Source: Rhizophagus irregularis
Taxonomy: Eukaryota; Glomeromycota; Glomeromycetes; Glomerales; Glomeraceae
Assembly: GCF_026210795.1 (NCBI RefSeq)
Contig: NC_089442.1
Location: forward strand, 4,740,501-4,804,500
Reading direction: 5' to 3'
DNA: 64,000 bases
Both the position numbers and the translations under genes were made by a program. Each line of letters opens with the position of its first letter. Position 1 is the first letter of the stretch. The notes below the pieces were generated by a model. That model was not told the origin of the DNA. It did no database searches and worked only from the letters and a program-made list of their open reading frames with translations. Shown piece by piece: positions 46,325-56,997 of this stretch.

Positions 46325-47121
46325 GAAGACTTAAAAATTAATAAAATGCTTAACAAATATGTATTACGTAGTAAAGGCTAGTAAAGTGCTTAATGTTTTA
46401 AACGCCAAAATTATTTTAAAACATATTTTTTGTCATCCCTAAATGTAGTATCTGAATTAAATTGTGTATAGGAAACATTCTTTTTTATCACATATCAAAA
46501 ATTGAAACATAATTGTGCAACGCTGATATGATAAGGCTTCTAGTAATTTAAATTTTGATCGTATTATTATTATTTTTTAATAAAAACTTTTTTCCTTACA
46601 AAAGATAAAAATGATAAATCAAAAATAGAAAATGATTTCCATAAAAGAGAAAAAAGAATAAATTAAAAAAATGGTAAGTGATTTCCTTTCGAAAGTTTTG
46701 CGCCAAGATGTCCTAATCCTTTTCAAGATTTGATTGTCAACCGGCAATTTAAAAGAAATTTCTTTTTTTTTTTTCAGTTACTCCGAAAAAATACAAAGAA
46801 ATTTATACCAGCATTTAAAAATGATTGTATAATCATCTGACTACCAAATCTGTAACTCGGCTTTTGCATGTGATAATTTAATGGTTTCTCAAAAATTTTT
46901 TTAGGGGAATGACGTCATTACCTAAACATTTTGCACCCAAGGCGCGGTTTTATATGATCACATGAAATTTATTTATACAGTTTACAGTAGGATCGGCATC
47001 GTGCATTAAATAGAAACCGCGCCCACAAAACCGACATGCAAACATTTTCTCTACCCTTAAGGAAATTTCTATGTATAATGAGTTGAATGAAAACTCCGAG
47101 TTTAATAAATAAAAGAAAAGG
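46325..47121. other. Gene-free stretch before K7
   Basis: Little array homology until about 46755. A 10-bp inverted repeat, GGCGCGGTTT at 46941-46950 and AAACCGCGCC at 47014-47023, marks a G/C-rich hairpin or an 83-bp element in otherwise A/T-rich DNA. Confidence 0.4.
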
Positions 47122-47130
47122 TATTTATAT
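47122..47130 (+). promoter_or_regulatory. TATA-like box of kinase K7
   Basis: TATTTATAT, 38 bases before the ATG at 47169. Confidence 0.45.
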
Positions 47131-47168
47131 GGATTTACAATTTTGTAAAATTCTTCCTTAAATTTATC

Positions 47169-49180
47169 ATGGATAATTCAACAAATAAACGTAAAATTAA
47201 ATTTTTATCGTCGAGTGAATATATGTATATAATATATATATACATATATATATATATAGACACACAACCAAAACAAAATAAGGTTGAAACAAAATACAAA
47301 AAAAAGCAATGTATCGAATGTAATAAAATAAGAAAACCTTCAAACAAGAATCATCAAGTTTGTCAAGTTTGTTACAATGCAAAAAAAAGAATTACACCAA
47401 GCGGAAATAAAGTTATTGATGATTTTATCAGATATACTCATACTAATTGTCCTAACAAAAAAAATGGGAGAATGATATTTGTTCCTTATGAAAATTTTAA
47501 AAATATTGAACCTATCGGTGAAGGAGGTTTTAGTAAAATTTATAAAGCTACTTGGATTGATTGTAAAATTTCAAATCGGGGTACTCTAGATTATTCTTTA
47601 CGAAATAATTCTCAAACAGTTGCTCTTAAAAAACTTAACGATTCTAAAAATATTACATCAAATGAACTAAATGAGGTAAATATTTCCATATTAATTTTTA
47701 TTAATAAATTTTAAATTCAAGACAAATAATTTATACTAATAAATTTTATTTAGCTCAAGATGTTTTATCATTATTCTTCAGAAGGGAATTTAAGAGATGT
47801 TTATAGTAATCATCGTAGTCTTGTTAATGTATATTATGGTATTACTCAAGATCCTATTACTCGAGATATTATATTTATCATGCCATATTATAATTCGGAT
47901 TTGACACATTATATAACTAAGGACTTTTATAATATTAGTTGGTATCATAAAAAACTTTATTTGCAAGACATTATAAATGGACTTGCTAAAATTCATGATG
48001 CAAATATTATACATCGTGATCTACATAGTGGGAACATTCTTTTAAATGATTATAGAGCAAAAATATGTGATTTAGGAACAAGTAAATCTGCAACTGAATC
48101 AACGGATTATGAAGAAGAGATTTATGGCATAATTCCTTATGTTGCACCAGAGGTTTTACAAGGAAAAAAGTATACCAAAGCTTCAGATATATATAGTTTT
48201 GGAATGATCATGTGGGAATTAATAGTAGGAAGAAGACCTTTTTGGGATAGAAATCATAATACAGAACTTATAATTGAAATATGTGATGGTTTACGTCCAC
48301 CAATTATTACAAATGCACCTGAAGATTATATTGATTTAATGAAAGAATGCTGGCATTCTGATCCAGAAAAAAGACCAACAGCAGTTGAAGTATTAAAAAA
48401 GATTGAAGAAATATGGAGAATTGATACAATAATTGGGGGATATTCAAAAACTAAGATTATAAAGTCGCCTAAAATTGGGCCCGTAACAACGAATAATCCT
48501 GATGCCATATATAAGAGTAGACACTTAAGTGTAATGATAAAATCTGCTGCTTCTGCAAGAATTTCAAGAAGCCAACCTATTGCTTTAGATCTTGGTAAAT
48601 AATTTGTAATATTGATTGTATTTTTTTCATATGATTTTAATTATTTTAACTTTCGTTCAATTATTTAGATCGACTCGATTATCGCCAAAGAAATTTTAAC
48701 GGTAATTATTTATTTGTTTGATATAAACTTTTATTTCATATGAATTATTATTAACAAATTATATAATTTCTTAAGATAAAAGAAAGTTTGAAGACAATCA
48801 ATTTGGAAACAGCTTTGATAATGGTATGGTAAAAAAATTTTCATTATGAAGAAGAAACCAATATTTATTTTAAATATTTTTTTAGGTACAAGTAATAAAA
48901 AGATTAAACCAATTGAAGACGAAAATAATGGTAAATATTAATTGTTTTTACAAATATATTTTTTGGAAATTAATTAAATTAATTAATTTTTATTTTTTTC
49001 CGTTTAGTTTACGCTACAAAGGAATTTGAATTTGATATCGACATAAATTCTAGACAATCTAAAGATGATGGTAAGTTAAATATATGATAAAATTTCAATA
49101 CTTAAAAAAATTTATAATCTAATATATTTTTCTTCATTACAGGATATATCACTAGAGAAATCGATTTTGATATTTTGTAA
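47169..49180 (+). CDS. TKL-type protein kinase with zinc ribbon, array copy K7 (intact)
   Basis: Exons 47169-47675, 47754-48594, 48669-48701, 48776-48823, 48886-48930, 49008-49070, 49143-49180; about 524 residues. Starts MDNSTNKRK. A TA microsatellite inside exon 1 (about 47219-47261) is translated as YMYIIYIYIYIYI (residues 18-30) before DTQPKQ, where K1 has a short polar segment. Ribbon CIEC and CQVC; N-lobe GEGGFSKIY (the residue before is Pro-Ile, EPIGEGG) and VALKKL; HRDLHSGN; CDLG with the shortest loop before it (NDYRAK); activation insert TDYEEE; YVAPEVL. C-terminal variable part ends SRSQPIALDLG, then the tail exons, finishing GYITREIDFDIL, one residue past the usual end because the stop TAA has moved. 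Confidence 0.85.
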
Positions 49181-51798
49181 TTATTTTTTGAACCCGCTTT
49201 GAATGTCTTAATTTATTTAATTTATTCCATATTATTATCATTATACATATTTGTTATATAATTATCATAAGTTATAGTTTATCTACAATATACTTATTTA
49301 TACTATATGACAACAATAAAATGGATATCGATAATTACTAAAAATATTATTTATAATGTACGGGAAATACTACTTACGATTTAAATATGAAGTTTAAAAT
49401 TTGCATTACGTATATTGAAATCTGAATGATCTTTCAAAATTTAATTCTATGCCGTATCACTAGTATCACCTGACAGGTAGTGAGAAATTTTCAAATACTC
49501 GTGACTGAAATTAAGAAAAAATTTCAAATTTACAATTAATTTTGGTTATACAATTATTTATCATTATTAAAAAGAGTTTTCCATCGGAAATTACATCTTA
49601 TATTCTTACATGGATGTATATGATACCCCAAAATTTTTTTTCAATTAAAGTTCATGGAAAAATTGGCAAATATTAAAAATAATGACGCACTTTCAAAGTT
49701 AACCAACACGGACAATATTGAACCATAGCGTAAACACATTAAAATTATTTTGTATATCCTATATACTGTATGTATGAAAAATGAAATATTTCATTAGAAA
49801 AAATATTAAAAAAATTCGCTCATGAGGTAAAAATTATTGTGTAACTTTATGAAGTGTTCAGTCTTTCAGTTGAAGACTTGAAATTATCAGCAAATCTTCA
49901 AAAGGACACGTTAAAGATTAGAATGACACATCAAAGGTTTCTTTTGAAGATATTGGATTGGACAAGTAAGTAGGATATATTTTATTAATCTTATTCACTT
50001 AATTTAACTTCGTGTATGGTACAAATTAACTAAATAATTGATTTATACAAAACCATTCTATCAGAATTAAGATTTTTATAAGTTGCATATTATATGAGAC
50101 TTTTAACGTGGAAGAGGAATTATACGTTAAATACTCTACTATTATTCAGTTTAATATCTTAAATAAGAACGAGTAATCAATGATATTTGCTTACAAATGC
50201 GAATTAATCGAATATTCGATGATCGGTTACCGTATCTTCACTGAGTCCGCTCCGATGATCTTTCTGGGTCCAGTCATGTCAATTTTTAGCACAGTCATGT
50301 GAATTTAGATGCAGACCGAATTTAAACTTTGATCGGACTTCGCTACCATCAGACTGAGTTAAATGTGCTATGTAAGTCCTATGATTTTGATCAATCGGAC
50401 CGAACTAAATTTACATGACCAACCTACATTTGATTTAAATAAATATTTTATACAATAAAATGTTTAAAAACTTCGTATAACAAAAATTAAATGCATCCTA
50501 ATTTTATTGAAACAAGAGTTTCCTAGCAATTTATACTATATCAATTATCATTTACTAAAACCATTATCTCATTAAATATTTTTAAATAGTAAAAAAAATT
50601 TTTTTAATAAAAAAAAAAAATCGTGTAGATCAAGCTTTATAATCAATCGGAAATCACTGGACCGCATGGTCCGATGATCCGGACCCGATAGAAAGGTTCC
50701 GAACGTTAATTCAAACCAGACTTGTGATGACGAAATAAAGATGACGTTAATGTTAAGAACGATTTCATCCTACAAAACTTATAAGATTTTTCTTATACTC
50801 TAGTAGATACTTGAGGAAAAAAAATAATTCACTTAACAAAAAAAAAAATTTCAATTATTTGGATTAATGTATCACATAAAAATAATCAAATTTAACAAAA
50901 AAAAGAAATTTCTTTTTCTTCCAGCTATGTTGTATCACCTGACAGATAATGAGAAATACAAAGAAATTTAGATTCTTATTTCGTTGTACAGTATATTTGT
51001 ACATTTAATGATCTCTTATCGGTATTTTTATTCGCGGCAATTAATGAGAAAAAGTATTTATTTGGGTGTTTACAATACCTTTTTTTACAATGCACAAAAT
51101 TTGGAGATTATACAAAAAAGAAACACTGATGATTTTTGTGGAAGGACGTGAACATCGCTTTAGTAATTTTCTAATTTAATAATATCTGATATAGTATTTT
51201 GATCATGTATTAAATTCGAGCCTTTTGACATGGAAGGTATTATTAAATTTTTGATATACCGTAGCTTACTTATTTTGATAGAACGTTAATTTCCGAAGTC
51301 TTATTTCCAGTTGAATTCCTATAAAATATTCTTGACGTTAACATTAAGAAACGATTTCATTCTACAAAAACTTGTCGAATTTTTCTTATATTCTAGATAT
51401 TTAACTGAAAATAAAGATAATTTACTTGACTAAATAATAAGGAATTTTAACAAAGAAAAAAAAAAATTTGATTAGCTTCCGTCATTTGAGTAATACACAA
51501 AAAAAAATTTCTAATTTTAAGTTGTATCACCTGGGGAATACGAAATTTAGACTTCTTACCAAAAAAGAAAGAAATTTCTTTTTTTTCCAGAATTTAATTC
51601 TATGTTGTATCACTCGACAGTTAATAAAGAAATTTAGCTACTAAAATGGTGTAACTATAATTAGAAAATCTATCAAGAAGAGAGATTCGCATTCTATTTG
51701 TATATTTAATGATTTCTTAAGGAAATTTCTGTCGGAAATTGCACACAGAATTTGGATGAAATACATTAACTCCTGTTTAATCAATTAATGAGAATTAG
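49181..51798. repeat. Spacer between K7 and K8, with insert and a lost-copy promoter relic
   Basis: The first kilobase is nearly identical to the K8-K9 spacer (shift about 4.77 kb). An inserted element lies at 50232-50690. At about 51053-51120 stands AGTATTTATTTGGGTGTTTA followed by CAATGCACAAAATTTGG, the TATA region and leader of a kinase copy, but no coding part follows; the promoter-distal block then starts anew toward K8. Confidence 0.5.
50232..50690. repeat. Inserted element shared with the next spacer, copy A
   Basis: Begins near CACTGAGTCCGCTCCGATGA and TCTGGGTCCAGTCATGT, and ends at GGACCGCATGGTCC (a perfect inverted repeat, 50659-50672) GATGATCCGGACCCG. It contains AGCACAGTCATGTGAATTT. 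No open frame. The related copy is at 55144-55630. Confidence 0.5.
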
Positions 51799-51807
51799 TA
51801 TTTATAT
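51799..51807 (+). promoter_or_regulatory. TATA-like box of kinase K8
   Basis: TATTTATAT, 47 bases before the ATG at 51855. Confidence 0.45.
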
Positions 51808-51854
51808 GGATGTTTACAATACTTTTACAGTGCTCAAAATTTCTTAAATCTATC

Positions 51855-53966
51855 ATGGAAGAAAAATCAGAAAAACCAACAAACATTGAACATATAAATG
51901 ATATTTTATCAAATGACGAACTTTCAAATCACCTAACACAAAAAACTAAATTAAAAACTAAATTAAAACAATTAAAACGTAAATACAAACGCAAACCCAA
52001 ACCCAAACCCCAAAAAAAGATATATAAGGAACGTAGTGAATGTAGTGAATGTAATAAAATAAGATTACCTTCAGACGAAAATAATCAAATATGTTATACT
52101 TGTTTCCACGCAAAAAAAGGAAATATGCCAAGTGGAAATAAAATTATTGATGATTTTATCAATTATACCCATACTAATAATCCTAGAAGAATAAATGTGA
52201 AAATGATATACGTTCCTTATGAAAAATTCAAAAATATAGAACTTATTGGCGAAGGAGGTTTTAGTAAAATTTATAAAGCTACTTGGATTGATTGTAAAAT
52301 TTCTCCTTGGGGTCTTCTAGATTATTCCTTACGAAATAAGTCTAAAATAGTTGCTCTTAAAAAGCTTAACAACTCTAAAAATGTTACTTCAAAAGAGCTA
52401 AACGAGGTAAATATTTCCATATTAATTTTATTAATAAATTTCAAATTCAAGACAAATAATTTAAACTAATAAATTTTTATTTAGCTCAAAATATTTTATC
52501 ATTATTCTTTCAGTTATTATGATCTTTACGATATCTATTCTAGTTATGTTAATATATATTATGGCATTACTCAAGATCCTGTTACTCAAGATCTTATATT
52601 TATTATGCCATATTATGATTCGGATTTGACACATTATATAACTAAATGTTTTTTTAATATTGATTGGTATTATAAGATACTTAAATTGCAAGACATTATT
52701 TATGGACTTGCAAAAATTCATGATGTAAATATTATACATCGAGATTTACATAGTGGAAATATTCTTTTAGGTAAATTATATTATGAATCTCATTCTGATG
52801 AAAAAGCAAGAATATGTGATTTAGGAACAAGTAAATCTGCAACTGAATCAACAGATTATGAAGATGAGATTTATGGTATAATTCCTTATGTTGCACCAGA
52901 GGTTTTACAAGGAAAAACGTATACAAAAGCTTCAGATATATATAGTTTTGGAATGATTATGTGGGAGTTGATGGTAGGAAGAAGACCTTTTTGGGATAGA
53001 AATCATAATACAGAACTAATAATTGAAATATGTGACGGTTTACGTCCATCAATTATTACAAATGCACCTGAAGGTTATATTGATTTAATGAAAGAATGCT
53101 GGCATTCTGATCCAGAAAAAAGACCAACAGCAGCTGAAGTATCAAAAAAGATTCAAGAAATATGGAGAATTGATACAATATTTGGAGGATATTCAAAAAC
53201 TAAAATCATAATATCGTCAGATATTGGACCTGTAACAACAAATAATCCTGATGCCATATATAAGAGTAGATATTTAAGTGGTATGATAAAATCTGCAGCT
53301 TCTACAAGAAGTTTAAGAAGCCAATCTATTACTGTAAAACTTGGTAAATATTTATAATTTAATTGTATTTATTTCATAGTAATATAATTTTAATTATTTT
53401 AACTTTCGTTCAATTACTTAGATCAACTTGATTTTGACCAAAGAAATTCTAATGGTAATTATTTGTTTGATATAAATTTTATATTTAGTTAGTATTGTAA
53501 TTTAACGGTTTGTATAATTTTTTTTTTAAGTTAAAAGAAAGTTTGAAGATAATCAATTTGAAAATAACTTTATCAATGGTACGGTAAAAAAAAATTTTTT
53601 ATTATGATGAAGTAGCCATATTGATTTTAAAATATATATATACTGTATATATATTTTTAGGTACAAGTAATAAAAAGATTAAACCAATTGAAGACAAAAA
53701 TAATGGTAAATATTAATTGTTTTTACAAATATATTTTTGGAAATTAATTAAATTAATTAAATTTTATTTTTTCCGTTTAGTTTACGCTACAAAAGAACTT
53801 GAATTTGATATCGACATAAATTCTAGTCAATCTAAAGATGATGGTAAGTTAAATATATGATAAAATTTCAATACCTAAAAAAAATTTATAATCTAATATA
53901 TTTTTCTTCATTACAGGATATATCACTAGAGAAATCGATTTTGATATTTTTTTGAACCCGCTTTGA
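51855..53966 (+). CDS. TKL-type protein kinase with zinc ribbon, array copy K8 (intact)
   Basis: Exons 51855-52406, 52485-53343, 53422-53454, 53531-53578, 53661-53705, 53781-53843, 53917-53966; about 549 residues, the longest intact copy. The N-terminus (MEEKSEKPTNIEHINDIL) carries a Lys-rich segment (KLKTKLKQLKRKYKRKPKPK) before the ribbon, a possible nuclear-targeting or nucleic-acid-binding stretch. Ribbon CSEC and CYTC; GEGGFSKIY; VALKKL; HRDLHSGN; CDLG after a long loop (GKLYYESHSDEKARI); activation insert TDYEDE; YVAPEVL. The exon 2 frame seems to stop at 53357, but the donor GTAAAT at 53344 precedes that stop. Exon 4 starts VKRKFED where sisters have DKRKFED. The last exon lacks the usual stop and ends with FLNPL at TGA 53964-53966. 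An ATG at 51810 in frame lies too near the TATA box. Confidence 0.85.
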
Positions 53967-56947
53967 ATGTCTTAATTTATTTAATTTATTCCATATTATT
54001 ATCATTATACATATTTGTTATATAATTATCATAAGTTATAGTTTATCTACAATATACTTATTTATACTATATGACAACAATAGTACAACAATAAAATGGA
54101 TATCGATATTACTAAATAATATTATTTATAATGTACGGGAAATACTATTTACGATTTAAATATGAAGTTTAAAATTTGCACTACGTAATTGAAATCTGAA
54201 TGATCTTTCAAAATTTAATTCTATTCTGTAGTGAGAAATTTTCAAATACTCGTGACTGAAATTAAGAAATCTATCGAGAAAAAATTTCAAATTTACAATT
54301 AATTTTGGTTATACAATTATTTATCATTATTAAAAAGAGTTTTCCATCGGAAATTACATCTTACATTCTTACATGGATGTATATGATACCCCAAATTTTT
54401 TTTTCAATTAAAGTTCATGGAAAAATTGGCAAATATTAAAAATAATGACGCACTTTCAAAGTTAACCAACACGGACAACAATTGAACCATAGCGTAAACA
54501 CATTGAAATTATCCTATATACTGTATGTATGAAAATGAAATATTTCATTAGAAAAAATATTAAAAAAATTCGCTCATATTTACCATTATATTTTCCTAAT
54601 ACGATTTTATAAATACAATAATACTGCAACTATAAGTATATTGTAAACTATTGTTGAGGTTTAACTGTAAAAATTATTGTGTAACTATATGAAGTTGTTC
54701 AGTCTTTCAGTTGAAGACTTGAAATTATCAGGAAATCTTCAAAAGAACACGTTAAAGATTAGAATGACACATCAAAGGTTTCTTTTGAAAATATTGGATT
54801 GGACAAGTAAAATATATTATATTAATCTTATTCACTTTAATTAACCTCGTGTATGGTACGATACAAATTAACTAAATAATTGATTTAATAATATGAGGTA
54901 CAAACCATTCTACCAGAATTAAGATTTTTATAAGTTGTATATTATATTCAAGACTTTTACCGTTTTAACGTGGAAGAGGATTATATGTTAAATATTCTAC
55001 TATTATTCATCAATGATATTTGCAAATGCGAATTAATCGAGTATTCGATGATTGGTTACCGTTTTTTATACCGGACACCATAAGGCATAACCTTTTTTTG
55101 ATATACGTTTTTTGATATAACTTATTTTGGAGTATATCTTTTACTGAGTCCGGTCCAATGATCTTTCTGAGTCCAGTCATGTGAATTTTTAGCACAGTAA
55201 TGTGAATTTTGATGCAGACCGAATTTAAACTTTCGCTAGTACCATCGGACTGAGTTAACTGTGCTGAGTCCTGTGATTTTGACCAAACTACATTTACATG
55301 ACCGATCTACATTTTATTTTTTTTTCTTGTATTAGTTGTAGATTTAAATAAATATTTTTTATACAATAAAATGATTAAAAACTTATAACAAAAATTAATT
55401 GCATCTTAATTTTATTGAAACAAGAGGTTCCTAGCAATTTATACTATATCATCTACTAAAATCATTATCTCATTAAATATTTAATAGTAAAAAAAAAATT
55501 TTTTTTTAATAACTCTCATTATAAAGCGAACGGCAAAAAAAAATCGTTTAGATCATCAAGTAATTCACTGGACCGCATGGTCCGATGATCCGAACCCAAA
55601 TTCACATGACTGTGCTATAAATTGACGAACGTAAGGCATAACTTCTTATTTTGATATAAAAGTTCCGAGCGTTAATTTCAAACCATACTTGTGATAACGA
55701 ATTCCCACAAAATGAAGATGACGTTAATGTTAAGAACGATTTCATCCTACAAAACTTATCAAGATTTTTCTTATACTCAGTCTAACAAAAAAAAAATTTC
55801 ATAAAAATAATCAGATTTAACCAAAAAAAGAAATTTCTTTTTCTTTCAGCTATGTTGTATCACCTGACAGATAATGAGAAATACAAAGAAATGTAGATTC
55901 CACCGCAATTATTTCGAATTTTATTGGTGTACAGTAGTATATTTGTAAATTTAATGATCTCTTATCAATATTTCTATTCAATTAATGAGAAAAAGTATTA
56001 TTTATTTGGGTTTTTACAATACTTCTTTTTACAATGCATAAAATTTGGAGATTATACAAAAAAGAAACCATTGATGATTTTTGTAGAAGGACGTTTTGCA
56101 GAGGATAAGCAAATTTATAATTTCGACTTCAGAGATAGGTCTCCGTTTTGCCTGGACAAATAATATCTAATATAGGATTTTGTGTGATATAACCAAAATT
56201 AAGATCATTATAAGCTGTATATTAAATTCGAGCCTTTTGACATGGAAGGTATTATCAAAGAGGGAAGGTAGTTGCTACAAGGTATTTTTTTTACCGATAT
56301 AACAATTATTTATAATAATTAGTTAATTATATGTTATAATATCCTATGTGAATTAATCGAATATTGTAAGTTTTTTAGGCGTTTTTTTGATAAAGCTTAC
56401 TTATTTTGATAGAACGTTAATTTATTTCCAGACTCGTGATGTTGAATTCCTTTAAAATAAACTCGATGTTAACGTTAAGAAACGATTTCATTCTACAAAA
56501 ACTTGTCGAAATTTTTCTTATATTCTAGATATTTAACTTGAGGAAAATAAAGATAATTTACTTAACCAAATAATAAGGAAGTTTAACAAAGAAAAAAAAA
56601 TATTATTTATTAGCTCCCATTATTATTTGAGTTAATGTATTGCATAAAAATACACAAAAAAAAATTTCTAATTTTAGGTTATATCACCCAAAAGATAATG
56701 GGGAATACAAAGAAATTTAGACTTACACAAAAAAGAAAGAAATTCTTTTTTTCCAGAATTTAATTCTATGTTGTATCACTCGACAGTTAATAAGAAATTT
56801 AGACTACTCAAATGGTGTAACTATAATTAGAAAATCTATCAAGAAAAGAGATTCGAATTTTATTTATTAAGGAAATTTCTATCGGAAATTGCATACAGAA
56901 TTTGGATGAAATATGATAACTCCTATTTAATCAATTATGAGAATTAG
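53967..56947. repeat. Spacer between K8 and K9, with insert and a lost-copy promoter relic
   Basis: Parallel to the K7-K8 spacer in order and content: post-gene block, ACTTGAAATTATCAGG block (about 54716), inserted element (55144-55630), promoter-distal block, a leader relic at about 55990-56050 without coding part, then a second promoter-distal block before K9. This shows that the whole unit with its insert was duplicated. Confidence 0.55.
55144..55630. repeat. Inserted element shared with the previous spacer, copy B
   Basis: Contains CTGAGTCCGGTCCAATGATC at the left and GGACCGCATGGTCC (55570-55583) near the right end. The right end TTCACATGACTGTGCTATAA is the inverse of the word TTTAGCACAGT.ATGTGAA near the left end, giving inverted repeats of about 20 bases. 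No open frame. Confidence 0.5.
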
Positions 56948-56956
56948 TATTTATAT
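56948..56956 (+). promoter_or_regulatory. TATA-like box of kinase K9
   Basis: TATTTATAT, 41 bases before the ATG at 56998. Confidence 0.45.
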
Positions 56957-56997
56957 AGATGTTCTTTTACAGTTCTTAAAATTTCTTAAATCTAATC

